Source: Phlyctochytrium arcticum
Lineage: Eukaryota; Chytridiomycota; Chytridiomycetes; Chytridiales; Chytridiaceae
Assembly (NCBI GenBank): GCA_025602905.1
Contig: JAHLKI010000013.1
Coordinates: 310,001 to 374,000 of the forward strand
Direction: 5' to 3'
Length of the DNA stretch: 64,000 bases
Shown: piece after piece, positions 23,603 to 35,129 of the stretch
Layout: each line of letters begins with the position of its first letter
How positions within the stretch are numbered: the first letter of the stretch is position 1
Notes under the pieces: generated by a model
Seen by the model: only the letters and a program-made list of their open reading frames with translations
What the model was told of the DNA's origin: nothing
The model's database searches: none
Translations under genes and position numbers: made by a program

Positions 23603-26600
23603 ATGGCTCCCTTCTCTCCCAGTCCAACCAGATACAGCGCACTGGAACGCCATAATTCATACGGGGACGAGGACGATGATGAGGAGAGTTGTCATTATCT
23701 CGGAAATGAAAGCGTCCCGGGCAGGCTACGAACTCGATACTCTGCAAATTTACTCGATATCGACACCAGACCCGAGAGTTTGTTTACGTGGGACGACCGA
23801 CGAACCGATGAGGATGTTTCGCAAAAGGATGCAGAGTCGCCAGAAGAGAAGGAGGGGGAGGGTGGCGGCCACTTGCGGCACCGTGAGCGGTCTGAAGGCT
23901 CTCGCGCTGCAGCGAGAGGAGACGGCCGATTTTTTCATTTAGGAAACTCCTCTCGAGCTCAGTCACAACCTCCCATGCTTCGGAATCCTGGACACTCCCA
24001 CCACGAACCAGTTCTCAGTCAGTCCCTTGGGAGTGAGCATATACCTGATCCATATCTCGACGACTTGTATCGCACGGATAGTGAGGCATCAACGGATTCG
24101 GATGACAACGACATGTCTCCACTACCCGCAGCAAACATACACTCGTCCAAAAATCCCCAGTACCGCTCATCAGAGCCATCACCTCGCTTTCGATCAATCT
24201 CCTGGAATCCATTCACATTGTCTCGAAAGACTAAATTTCCGCATTTACTCAATGACCAGCCAAGTTCTCGCTCGTACGGCGCCATACCCCCAGCGGATTT
24301 CATCGCACGCCCCACATCGCCAACAAGACAGAGCCATGAGCGGCCACATTGGAGAAAGTCATTTATCTTCTCAAAACGGAAAAGTGGCGATTATGATGAG
24401 GAAGGATCGGCCGATGACTACGTAGCTGGTAGTGGCATGCGGGTCTGGTACGAAGACTACACCACAATTGATTGGATCCATGATACCGTCAAGGAGAGAA
24501 TTCGCTTGCGATCGTTACGGAGCATACCAGGCGTCAAAGGATGGTGGATTAACCATATTGATGCCGCAGAGGCATGGGTATTATTGGCAATGATTGGGAT
24601 TGCATGCGGATGCATTGCATCATTTGTGGAAGTAGTTTATTCACTCCTATGGGATCTTCGTTCTGGTTATTGTGCTACAGGCGTTCACAAAAATATCCGC
24701 AGATGTTGTGTGCAAGCTCCGAAAAAGCGTAAGCGAGTTGTTTTAAAGCATCGTATGTCCGACTAAACGAGCAATATAGCACACACGGATCTTTGTGCCG
24801 ATTGGACGACTTGGCCGGAAGCTTTCAATCTAAACCCCATCTCTCCTTATGCAGTGTATACACCTTACGCCATGTACATTGCAACCAGTATTTTCCTGGC
24901 GACATCGTCAGCGTTGGTCGTCAAACTTTCAAGGACTTTTCCAGTCGCTTCCACCAGCTCCACGTCTGCGGAGAATGCGGAGCCTGCTTGGGTTACGACT
25001 GCTCGTGAGCGGCGTGGTCTACGGCGAAGTCCCAGTAAAGAGAATGACATGCGTCAGGAGAAGAAACTTAAATACCATGCGGCTGGAAGCGGTATTCCAG
25101 AAGTAAAGACGATTCTCGGTGGATTCGTCATTCGGGGCTTCTTGGGTTTTCGTACACTCACGGTGAAAACTATTGCACTGGTACGCTCTCACTGATATCA
25201 TTTGAGGTTGTTAGTACTCATTACATTTTTTCAGATTCTCGCTATTTCATCTGGACTCGTTGTTGGGGCACAAGGTCCTCTTGTACACATTTGTTGCGCG
25301 GTTGGAAATGTTTTGTCCCGAATGTTTACCAAGGTACGTTTTGGACCGAATTCTACTAAGCGATTACTTCATTGATCATTTACGATTTGTCACCAGTATG
25401 CTAGAAACGAAGGGAAACGTCGTGAAATTCTCTCTGCTGCATCGGCTGCTGGTGTTGCCGTTGCTTTTGCAGCTCCGCTCGGCGGTGTATTGTTCGCTTT
25501 AGAAGAAATTAGCTACTATTTTCCTCTGAAAACCATGTGGAGAAGTTTCTTTTGCGCCCTTATTGCCGCCGCAACAGTGCGTTTGATTAATCCGATTGGC
25601 GGTGGGCGAATCGTACTGTTCCAAGTAGATTGGCAAGGAGCAGATACCATGGGCGGGGTTTGGCGGATTTGGGAAATTTTCCCATTTGCGCTCGTTGGAA
25701 TACTGGGCGGACTGTACGGGGCCTTCTTCATCCGAATCACGGCATTTTGGGCATCAGTACGGAATCGTACGTGGCTCGGCAATTGGCCAGTACTTGAAGT
25801 GATCATCATAGCCTTTTTGACTGCGGCAGTGAGCTTCTTTTTCGACCTGACTCGTATTGCCAACGGAGAGCTGGTGCGGCAGCTGTTTGTGCAATGCACA
25901 GAGGACACTGCGGACCTACTTTTATGCCGGCAGAATTCACTTTCTGCCATAGTGGAGACTTTGATGGTGGCCCTGATCATCAAACTCCTTTTCACCGTTA
26001 TCACATTTGATCTCAAGATCGCTGCTGGTATATTCATACCGTCGATGACCATTGGTGCTCTTATGGGACGAATGGTTGGCGTTTGTGTGCAACTGATGGT
26101 TGAGGATAACTCAACTCTATGGGCGCGATGTGACAAGCGGGGTAATGGCGACGAGTCCATCTCGTGCGTCGTTCCCGGGATCTACGCTGTGGTAGGAGCG
26201 GCGGCCGCCGTTACAGGGGTCACACGCATGACAGGTAACAAAGAGTTCGTACCTCTCTCATTTGGACTTTTAACCAAACATCAACTTTAGTGTCGCTCAC
26301 TGTAATTATTTTGGAGCTAACGGGTTCTGTTCCGTCTTTACTTCCAGCCATGACATGCATTATGTTGGCAAAGTGGGTGGGTGACGCTCTTGCGCCGATG
26401 GGTCTCTATGAGACTGCAATCTTTCACGGTGGTTATCCATATCTCGATGCCAAACGAGGTGTTCGTCAACGCGGAACCAAGGGCTGGACGGTCTTGGATA
26501 TAGTCGAGACTGCTGGCATTGGAACGCTTGGAAAAGGAGTTTCTCGAAATCTTGGAGTCGTTCGCTCCGATGTCGAATACAAGATTGAAGAACTTGAAGA

Positions 26601-27549
26601 TCTGGTGAAAAAATCCTTTTCGATTGGGCGGCTTGGGACAAGGTCGGCCTTGAGCGCCCGAGGGCTGAATAGTATTACCAAAGGCAACGAAATTATGGAG
26701 GATGGTGGATTCCCAGTGGTTGACCGCCACGACGTTCTGGTCGGTTATATTGCGAATCCTGAACTCCTTCATGCCTTGAACTTAGCCCGATCATCATCAA
26801 ATAATGAGTGGCCGGTAATTTTCAAACGTCCTCGCCCAACTGCCAGCGTTTCGGACAGGGACAGAAATTTGAGTCAAGCTAGTCTCCTATTATATCCCGA
26901 TCAACCCATTCTCAGTCCATCGTTCACGTCTGCGCCCGGCTCAAGTCACGTATTAGTCGGCTCTTCGCAAGAAACACCACAAACAACTGTATCTCGTGCA
27001 GCCAGTCCTATAAATCAATCTTCGGGAGCGCGTTTCCCGTCCACATCTCCCACACCCTTACAAGTACCGCGCCGAACACTCTCCCCTCTCGTTGGAAGCT
27101 ACTTTAGCGCTAATGACAGTTATCAAAGCTTTAAACCTTCTGCAACTGAGGCACCCTACTTCACCCATCAACAACCACTACTACAGAACACCCCACCAAC
27201 CTCCGCCCCGCCTTTCCTTTCCAATCTCATACAGTCGCCCACTCGTGGGCCTGTCAGTCCGACCTTCATAGCGTCTCTTCCTAATTCATCCCGCTCATCA
27301 CTTGCCCGAGAACGGCCATCACAAATTAACTCGACCATCACTGGGGAAGCCCATGACTTTACGCCATGGATGGACACTGCTCCGCTCGCTGTCTCGCATA
27401 CCACGTCACTTGACCTTGTCCATGAGCTATTTGTTAAACTGGGTGTCAAGACGTTGTGTGTGGTTTGTGACGGGAAACTGGTAGGGGTTGTCCATAAGAA
27501 AACGGTTGTCGCTTTTGTAAGGGAGGTAGGCAAAGGCATGTGGGAATAG
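23603..27549 (+). CDS. CLC-family chloride channel/transporter with CBS domains, complete copy
   Basis: Membrane chloride transporter of the Gef1/CLC-3 type, probably in endosomal or vacuolar membranes. Exons: 23603-24728, 24780-25180, 25235-25333, 25397-26234 and 26291-27549, all phases consistent, about 1,240 residues. A long Ser/Arg/Asp-rich cytoplasmic N-terminus precedes the channel. Motifs: [17 protein letters not shown] and GGVLFALEE, many hydrophobic helices, then a C-terminal CBS pair split by a Ser/Pro-rich insert of about 170 residues. The selectivity segment normally reads GKEGP. Here it is GAQGP, so the gating glutamate is Gln and the Lys is Ala; such a change in other CLCs alters coupling of Cl- to protons. 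The ATG at 23603 is chosen because the frame upstream lacks an ATG. This is the only complete CLC copy in the window. Confidence 0.93.
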
Positions 27550-28181
27550 GGGCTGGACCTCCGAAATTTGTATTTACTGACAACCTTGTGAACATACTGT
27601 ACTTGATTTATGCTTTGAAATGAGATGTGTATTTGAGTCGCAGAGGAGGCAGAGGATGATGGGTGCCCACACAACTTGTCGCTCACTCATACTACGTGGC
27701 TATAGAAACCTACCTCTCCAAAGTTCTAATGGAGGTTCTCACTAATTGGGACTTGCTCAATAGGAGCAATAGGAGAATGCCTCGGGAATGTGTTTCTTGT
27801 TAATCAGAGCAGGGCAGGGAAGGCCTCCTTTTTATAGGATTTGGACATCCCCCCCCCGGCACTCTGAGAAAAAAAGTACAGACTATAGTTTTGCAAACAA
27901 AAGACCACATGTGAAAACATATGGGAAAGGACATGGGATTTCAAAGCAGGAAATCCAAGATAAAAGATATGTGCTCATGGAAGAGACTAAAAATGGTAAT
28001 AATGGGGAAAGAATCGAAAGAGAACACAAAGCCATGATGGATGAAATCGGGATGATTTCAAGCCCATAATTGCGACTTCGTGGGCACTAGAGATGGGTGA
28101 TGCGTACTCGTGGAAGGGCTCATGATGTGGAATCAAATGGTGAGGTGGTAGGAAACAGTTGTATTTCCAACAAGTTCATGA
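27550..28181. other. Intergenic, CLC 3' flank
   Basis: No gene seen. Repeated at 58266-58897. Confidence 0.5.
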
Positions 28182-28252
28182 GCATTGGTGGTTTAGTGGT
28201 AAAATTGCCGCTTGCCATGCGGCAGCCCCGGGTTCGATTCCCGGCCAATGCA
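28182..28252 (+). tRNA. tRNA-Gly (anticodon GCC), copy A
   Basis: A 71-nt cloverleaf: acceptor GCATTGG with CCAATGC, discriminator A, anticodon loop CTTGCCATG centred on GCC, T arm GGTTCGATTCC. T runs follow within 10-30 bases. No intron. Confidence 0.95.
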
Positions 28253-30475
28253 TGTCTTATTTTTGCATTTTTTTGCCTTTTTTTGTACCCTCAAAACTTG
28301 AACGAAGCTTTTGGCACATACCCTACTAAAGGTAGATCTCGGATTTGGATTAGATGCTCTTTTTTGGATGCGATACGGATAGGATCCAGCGGGTTATTTG
28401 AGAAAGTTGCCAAGGACTTACGAGATATCACTTGATAAGCGGTGAAGTTCCCACAGTTCCACAGTTATCAAACCCAAGTACGATTTCGAAATGAAGCAAA
28501 CCAAAGGGCGAAAGCCTAATGATATAGAAAACCTATTTCTCAAATAGATATAGAGAGTAACGCAGGATGACGACGGAAAGAAAGAAAATCGGAAACTAGG
28601 CCAAGAAGACATGTGGAAATCCAGTAGGGATAAAGATCAACATTCAAACAAGACGATGAGAGATAAAGAATGCAAACAGCTACATATCGCCATTCGTACC
28701 TGAGCAGGTATTTATACCTGACTCAAAGTTACATTTCCCACAAATACTATCACGTCTGCTCCAAGTCGCAATGTAAAAGATGATGATATCCCGTTGGATG
28801 ATCGTTGGTATGCAACCTGCTTATTTTTTTGAGTTCACAGGTTGACACACCATCAATGCATCTCTTGGGTCATTCTTGAGAAGAATTGGGTATTGACTTG
28901 CCGCCCCCCACCAATCTTATTATGAGCTCCATCAAAAAATCGAGCCACTTTGCCAACGAGATTCCCACAAAACGTCCCGATATCGGAACGCGTCAGAAAC
29001 ACACAAATCCCGATGCCCCTCTATCACACAATTTCATCCTATTCAATCATCATTTGTCCGATTTTTGACACTTTGCAACCAAATCCGTACCGCATTCTAT
29101 CACGTAATTTAAGTCAGGTTGTCTTGGTCAGGTTTTGTTTGGGTCAGGTATCGTCCCCCCGACCCCCCGGATACCTAAAAACGACCCCTCGGATACCCCC
29201 ATCAGACTGCCAGAAGGTCCAAAAAGAAAAAAGCTTAGATCTTTATCCAAATGCCAGAGAGACTAATCAATTTACTCGGGTTGGTTTATGTTTCGGTCGC
29301 ACTTTCGATCAGGGTTTTGTGTGGTTTTTAGCAGGTTTTATTTGTTGCTCAATGTCAAATCTTGGTCCAACTGGAGTTGCCAGATTCATGCGGCAAACAA
29401 CGGCTGCTGCTGCCACATTGGCCTGTTTCATGTGAATGGGAAAACATTGTCAAATGGAACTGTTGTATATCGTAGTTTTCAATTCGGTCAAAAATGACTA
29501 TGTGATTTTGGATTCGCCAACACACCGTAGATCGGAGTAGCTCGCTCAGGTCTGGCGATGAGGAGAGGCAAAGCCAATAATGCACTTTCCTAGTTAATTT
29601 ACTATCCAACATCCCACATTCTTTATAGATCGCTCCAGACCACGTCTAGGTGTTCTCACTCAAATTTGTTCTGCCATTCATCTCGCAAACAAATGATTCT
29701 AAATTTGGAAGTTGCGAAGTATAAACTTACCGAGGGTCGGTACGGCACATGGGCGATGAGGTGACTTCTGTTAATCACTGAGGAACCAACATGATGTGTC
29801 TGACGCCGAAGATGCGGAGGGCATATAGAGGCTAATCCTGTGTGTCTCCGATGTTGTTCCAACCCGCAACAATCCTGAAAATCAAATCGGGATTTAATGC
29901 TCGAGCTGATGCCTAATCTATAGGCTCCCTGGCTCCGCGGTTGTAATATTTGAGCAAGTTCGATGTGTCTGTTCGAATCTAGAATGTGACATTTGTAAAA
30001 ATGATTTAGGTCTAACCTCTGGAGCGGCTGGAGGTAGTTATTTTTTCATTTGCCATTCTCGCAACATAATTGGCATTTGTTCATAAGAGGATTTTGCGTG
30101 TGCCTACGTCGGCGAAGGATTCGCCAAGTCGGGTACCAGGTCGGGTACCCAAAGAACGTAAAAATATTCAAAGTTGAGCAAGATTAATTTGACTATGGAC
30201 CGCCGAGGTACATCAGCTTCCCAAGTGACGGGTTTACGGCATCGGAGGGCGGCGGGTGTAAAGTCTCTCTAAAATCCTTTCAATTTTAAGGGTAGACCCT
30301 CAACCCGAGCCCTTTGTTGACTAGATCAAACGACATGGGACGGAATTATCGGCTCGATCGGGAATTAGGCAAATCTTCCGGATCAAACATGTGCGGGGCC
30401 AAGGGGTGAGTGGGGGTGGAATGGCATGAGCTATAAAGTTATAGCACGGACTTTTCTTTCCCTCTTTTAAGTATC
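28253..30475. other. Intergenic region between tRNA-Gly and membrane protein
   Basis: 2.2 kb with no supported gene. It contains short recurring motifs around GTCAGGT and CGGATACC (29110-29200) and a GTCGGGTACC pair near 30128-30150. A TATAAA at 30432-30437 lies 39 bases before the ATG of the membrane protein and is its likely core promoter. Confidence 0.45.
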
Positions 30476-32389
30476 ATGTCGGAATCAAAGGAAGATATTG
30501 CGACGCCGGAAACGTTTTCTGGATTGGCAGAACCCAAAAAGGACCAGGGGCGGCATTTGCATTTCAACACTGGAAATAAACTCGAGGTCGGCATGAAGGA
30601 TCATATATATGCCACTAGCGAGGCCAAGGACTTCGAATCAAATGGGCTCAGTACCCCTCAGCTGTCCCGAGCTATATCAAAATTTTCCACCTTTTCTTCA
30701 AACGCTCAAAATGGTGTTGCACTGGAGAGTCAAGGGAAATTGTCCTCCACGATGCGTGGACTGTGGCTCTATCTTTGGCTGTTGGGAACATGTTTCACGG
30801 CGTTCCTTTTGGTGGTCGACGAGCGCCAAATTACCTTACCGATTGATGCTGATCATGGCGAGTGGGTAGCAGTGACCCTCGCCGAGTTGCCAGTTCTATT
30901 GTACTGCACCGTTCTAAATCGACTTATGGATTTTTGCATTGTCGCATGGTCCCGTCGAATGTTTGCCACCGGTACGGGAAGCCTGGCGATTATTGGTTAT
31001 TTAAACGCCAGTGCCATTTCGAGGCCCATGTTTCTGTCTAGTCTTTCATTTCGCAGCAAACTTCGACGAACTTTGACACCCGTCGCGTACGTGCAGCTGA
31101 TTATGATATTCCTACCCATCTTGGCCATCATTGGGAGTACCGGAACACGCTTGAGCACGACCACTATACACACTAAGAGCAATTGTTTTGTCATCGATCG
31201 CAGCGGGTTCACTCGCGAACAACCGCTGGATGTCTCTTACAATTATGTTAATGGAGTGGCCGATTATTTTACCTCGAAAGGCATGGGACAAATGCGTGCA
31301 GATGGTTTTGATCAAACTATTGCTGTACTAGGCCCGGAAACCGACACCAATGCGCAGTGGTTCAGGGTTCGAGGATTCGCAACCTGTACGCTCATGCGGA
31401 CAACCTGCCACTGTGGCAGTGGGAGCCGTGCAGCATGGAAGGATCTTTACAAGGATGCTGGAATTACGGAATACGAAGAGCCTCCGAATCGACCTAACGT
31501 CAACACTGAAGGCACCGGCGGTATTTACATCGCAACCACCATAGCCACCCTGGCAGCTGTAAGCAACTCGACCAATAAAAATAGCGGCCTGCTCAACCAG
31601 GAGCTCTATGATGGGGATATCTGCGGAGGGAAATCATCACGGCTCATGTGCACAACCTTCAGTACCCTACGGAAGGGAATCGCAACAGTGGAATATGCTG
31701 CTAGTGTTGGTGGTGTGGCCCCCAGTGCCGTGTTGGTCTCGGATATTGAAGTCAGCGATGAGCCCTTTGTTCCCGGTTCAACAACATGGAGGCTACTGCT
31801 GAGCTGGTTCAACGTATTCAACACTACGCAACCGTTGAGCCGGTTCCGCATGAGTCGCCCACCCCCACTACTGCAGTGGCTCTCCCACACGGGTTCAGGC
31901 CTATCGGCACTCATGGCCGAGGAAGGCATGGAAATGTTTAACGTTCTACTTGTATCCCAAGCTCTTTCCATTTCCCAAAACTACGCGGTCGAGACTTGTG
32001 ACGTTACTGAGCGAGGATCCGGGAGTTTTTTGAAATTATCATCATTCCCACGCACTATTCTCTTCGTGCTCGGAGGAGTGACTTTAGTTCTTGGCATTAC
32101 AGCGTATGTAGTTGCACGCTACGACGATCAGGTACCCACACTATTGGGACCGTGCTCACGAATTCACAACGACACGGCAGCTCTTATGCAAATTGCCTCT
32201 CAATCAGAATTTATCCGAAACCGGCTCAATCTTCTTGGAAACTCTCCCACCCCCGACTTGTGGAATGCATTGGACGCGAATGTGGCATTCGGTGAGGCGC
32301 TCAGCACAATTGAAGGTGATGTCGGACACTTGTCAGTCGGACCCAAAAAGTCAATCCGTCCGTTGGAGATGGGGCGGCGCTACATATAA
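30476..32389 (+). CDS. Uncharacterised three-pass membrane protein, copy A
   Basis: 637 residues, intronless. An N-terminal cytoplasmic-type part of about 95 residues is followed by a hydrophobic segment (LWLYLWLLGTCFTAFLLVV), a second near residue 200 (VQLIMIFLPILAIIG), a large loop of about 330 residues with Cys pairs (CTLMRTTCHCGSG, CGGKSSRLMC) and several NxS/T sites, and a third segment near residue 520 (ILFVLGGVTLVLGITAYVV), ending in a short basic tail. The loop looks extracellular or lumenal. No family recognised. A near-identical copy is at 61211-63124, differing by eight residues; all differences noted by eye change the amino acid. Confidence 0.7.
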   Translation: MSESKEDIATPETFSGLAEPKKDQGRHLHFNTGNKLEVGMKDHIYATSEAKDFESNGLSTPQLSRAISKFSTFSSNAQNGVALESQGKLSSTMRGLWLYLWLLGTCFTAFLLVVDERQITLPIDADHGEWVAVTLAELPVLLYCTVLNRLMDFCIVAWSRRMFATGTGSLAIIGYLNASAISRPMFLSSLSFRSKLRRTLTPVAYVQLIMIFLPILAIIGSTGTRLSTTTIHTKSNCFVIDRSGFTREQPLDVSYNYVNGVADYFTSKGMGQMRADGFDQTIAVLGPETDTNAQWFRVRGFATCTLMRTTCHCGSGSRAAWKDLYKDAGITEYEEPPNRPNVNTEGTGGIYIATTIATLAAVSNSTNKNSGLLNQELYDGDICGGKSSRLMCTTFSTLRKGIATVEYAASVGGVAPSAVLVSDIEVSDEPFVPGSTTWRLLLSWFNVFNTTQPLSRFRMSRPPPLLQWLSHTGSGLSALMAEEGMEMFNVLLVSQALSISQNYAVETCDVTERGSGSFLKLSSFPRTILFVLGGVTLVLGITAYVVARYDDQVPTLLGPCSRIHNDTAALMQIASQSEFIRNRLNLLGNSPTPDLWNALDANVAFGEALSTIEGDVGHLSVGPKKSIRPLEMGRRYI

Positions 32390-32576
32390 CAGGATTGGGC
32401 GAGAAAAGAATATCATTTCCTTTGTAGAGAAATATTTAGCAGACTGTTGTTCTTTGGAAATGTATGAGATCGTATTTAACGCAAAATGTGTGTTGGGAAT
32501 TTTATTTTATGCAACATTGGAAGTGATATTATAGCAGCGACAGCAGGGGGGAAAAATATATATACGATCTGAGATT

Positions 32577-33613
32577 TTACTCCTTCTTCTCCTCGGATGA
32601 TGGCTTGCTATCCTTATCCTTATCGTCGATATGTTGCTCCTTCTTCAAATCTTCGATAATTTCTTTGGCATCCTCAAGTTGTGGAGTACCAAGGTACTCG
32701 ACGTAATTGCCACTCTCTGGCCATTCTCTGTAAGATTTGTTTTAGAATGCTAAAGATTTTTCGAAAAGAGTAATTGCAAAAACAAACCTTGGACCGAGCA
32801 AACGAATCATGTCTTCACGACCAATGACCTCCTTCTCAAGGAGCAACTTTGCGACTTTCTCAACCTCCGCGCGACGCGTGGTCAAAAGTGTAACAGTCCT
32901 CTCATACGCGCTAGCGATAATTTTCCGAACTTCCTCGTCAATCAATTGCGCAGTGTGTTCTGAGAATGGTTTCTGGAAAGTTTGTTCGCCCTGACCGTTG
33001 TCGTACGAAATGTTTCCAAGAGCGGCTGTCATACCGTAGGTCTGAACTTGCGCATAGGCCATCTTGGTAACCTTCTGCAAATCGTCGGACGCGCCAGTGG
33101 TTATAGAGTCAAAGAAAATCTTTTCGGACGCACGACCACCAAGCGTCATACACATCATGTCGAGTATTTGAGCAGTTGAGTGCAAGTATTCTTCCTTTGG
33201 CAGGTACTGAGCGTAACCAAGGGCTCCTACTCCGCGAGGAATAATTGAGACCTTGAGGAGCGGATGAGCGTGCTGCAAGAACCATCCAGCAACAGCATGA
33301 CCAGCTTCGTGGTGAGCAACAATCTTCTTCTCTTCGGGACTCAGAACGCGGGACTTCTTTTCCAGACCTGCAACCACACGCTCAATGGCTTGCTCAAAGT
33401 GCTTCTCGGTAACGGACTCGGCTAGGTTACGGGCGGCAATAAGAGCGGCTTCATTGCACACATTGTGGACATCTGCACCAGAAAATCCGGGGGTCAAAGC
33501 AGCCAGCTTTCGCGCAAGACGCTCAATGTCCTCATTCGTCTTGATCGGTTTCAGATGGACTTTGAAAATCTCAACACGACCTTTGATGTCTGGTCGATCA
33601 ATGGCAATATATC
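32577..33613 (-). pseudogene. m-AAA (AFG3/YTA10-type) mitochondrial protease, 5'-truncated copy A
   Basis: Mitochondrial inner-membrane ATP-dependent zinc protease. The visible part runs from the end of the AAA domain through the peptidase: [19 protein letters not shown], the zinc motif [34 protein letters not shown] and the closing LLGPR. An intron (32728-32787, donor GTTTGT) is followed by a last exon, 32577-32727, encoding an acidic/Lys-rich tail. At 33613 the gene stops abruptly against duplicated CLC-upstream sequence, so the presequence, membrane segments and Walker A are missing. The copy at the right edge (63312 onward) is continuous to the window end and is probably the functional gene. 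Confidence 0.9.
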
Positions 33614-35073
33614 CCCGAAAACACTACAACAAAAATCATTGAAATACTTTGCAAATGTGGAAAAGACTTTGGAGTGTTGTGCGGAGTTTCCCCGACCTCC
33701 CAGCAAGTCATATCAATCAATTGGCATGACGTCGGATGCCGCGGTCACAAACGAAACGGACAAACTGCAGTATTTTTGAACCTCATCCCCCATTTCCTCC
33801 TACTTTCCCAACATAAACCTGTAGCAAAAGGAATTAGTGGAGGGCCTCAAAGTGCTGGACACGGCGGCCATACTATATACATACCACTAAGCATTTTGGG
33901 AGAGCCTCATTCGTCCGCATTTCGAGTTTTTATCCAAGGAAACAAGTGCCCCTTCGTCTCAGCGTGCAGTACAGTGATATACTTGTTTTTGAACGACAAT
34001 CGTAGTATCCTTCCGACAGCTCACCGTTGCTAAAGCTGTGTATATATTAGTCCTACTTTGTATCGGGGACTCTAGAAGGAAGCGTGCTTCGTATAGTATG
34101 GTTGCCGGGCTGCAGTATGGCTCCCTTCTCTCCCAGTCCAACCAGATACAGCGCACTGGAACGCCATAATTCATACGGGGACGAGGACGATGATGAGGAG
34201 AGTTGTCATTATCTCGGAAATGAAAGCGTCCCGGGCAGGCTACGAACTCGATACTCTGCAAATTTACTCGATATCGACACCAGACCCGAGAGTTTGTTTA
34301 CGTGGGACGACCGACGAACCGATGAGGATGTTTCGCAAAAGGATGCAGAGTCGCCAGAAGAGAAGGAGGGGGAGGGTGGCGGCCACTTGCGGCACCGTGA
34401 GCGGTCTGAAGGCTCTCGCGCTGCAGCGAGAGGAGACGGCCGATTTTTTCATTTAGGAAACTCCTCTCGAGCTCAGTCACAACCTCCCATGCTTCGGAAT
34501 CCTGGACACTCCCACCACGAACCAGTTCTCAGTCAGTCCCTTGGGAGTGAGCATATACCTGATCCATATCTCGACGACTTGTATCGCACGGATAGTGAGG
34601 CATCAACGGATTCGGATGACAACGACATGTCTCCACTACCCGCAGCAAACATACACTCGTCCAAAAATCCCCAGTACCGCTCATCAGAGCCATCACCTCG
34701 CTTTCGATCAATCTCCTGGAATCCATTCACATTGTCTCGAAAGACTAAATTTCCGCATTTACTCAATGACCAGCCAAGTTCTCGCTCGTACGGCGCCATA
34801 CCCCCAGCGGATTTCATCGCACGCCCCACATCGCCAACAAGACAGAGCCATGAGCGGCCACATTGGAGAAAGTCATTTATCTTCTCAAAACGGAAAAGTG
34901 GCGATTATGATGAGGAAGGATCGGCCGATGACTACGTAGCTGGTAGTGGCATGCGGGTCTGGTACGAAGACTACACCACAATTGATTGGATCCATGATAC
35001 CGTCAAGGAGAGAATTCGCTTGCGATCGTTACGGAGCATACCAGGCGTCAAAGGATGGTGGATTAACCATATT
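33614..35073 (+). repeat. Segmental duplication, copy B, left part
   Basis: Matches 23100-24559 base for base, apart from rare changes such as GGAGAAG versus GGAAAAG near 33660. It ends exactly where the 56-bp palindrome begins. Confidence 0.92.
34117..35073 (+). pseudogene. CLC gene copy B, 5' half only
   Basis: Same start and sequence as the gene at 23603, covering the cytoplasmic N-terminus up to GWWINH. The frame then enters the palindrome and stops within a few codons. No channel helices remain, so it cannot make a transporter. The 3' half of the same gene resumes at 56650, and about 1.37 kb (copy A 24560-25933) is missing between them. Confidence 0.93.
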
Positions 35074-35129
35074 TGTCACCGTGCATACTGACATTCCCCT
35101 TAAGGGGAATGTCAGTATGCACGGTGACA
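35074..35129. repeat. 56-bp perfect palindrome at a viral/host junction
   Basis: Two 28-base arms around a TTAA centre. The left arm starts TGTCACCGTGCATACTGACA and continues TTCCCCTT; the right arm is its exact complement. The outer left base abuts CLC sequence exactly. The inner arm contains the last codons and stop of the viral helicase gene. The arm start resembles the viral border at 47588 (18 of 22 positions). Likely an element terminus, possibly a hairpin-type end or a head-to-head fusion of two ends. Confidence 0.85.

Larger units (their letters stand above)
23100..33616 (+). repeat. Segmental duplication, copy A (about 10.5 kb)
   Basis: Carries CLC, tRNA-Gly, a membrane protein and the m-AAA protease 3' part. 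It matches 33614-35073 (offset 10514) and 56650-64000 (offset 30716, later 30735 after small indels) with very few differences. The junction at 33613/33614 joins the inside of the protease gene to sequence upstream of CLC, sharing only CCC. That is what a tandem duplication of 23100-33613 would give. Confidence 0.88.

Noticed and set aside
25490..26290. Separate gene starting at 25490
   Set aside because: It is the continuation of CLC exon 4 in frame with the preceding exon at 25397.
29660..29862. Short minus-strand frames in the region between tRNA-Gly and membrane protein
   Set aside because: No start context, motif or splice partners; identical in both copies only because the block is duplicated.
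32577..33613. FtsH-like protease as a sign of bacterial contamination
   Set aside because: It has a spliceosomal-type intron and closest resemblance to the mitochondrial AFG3/YTA10 form, and sits in host context.
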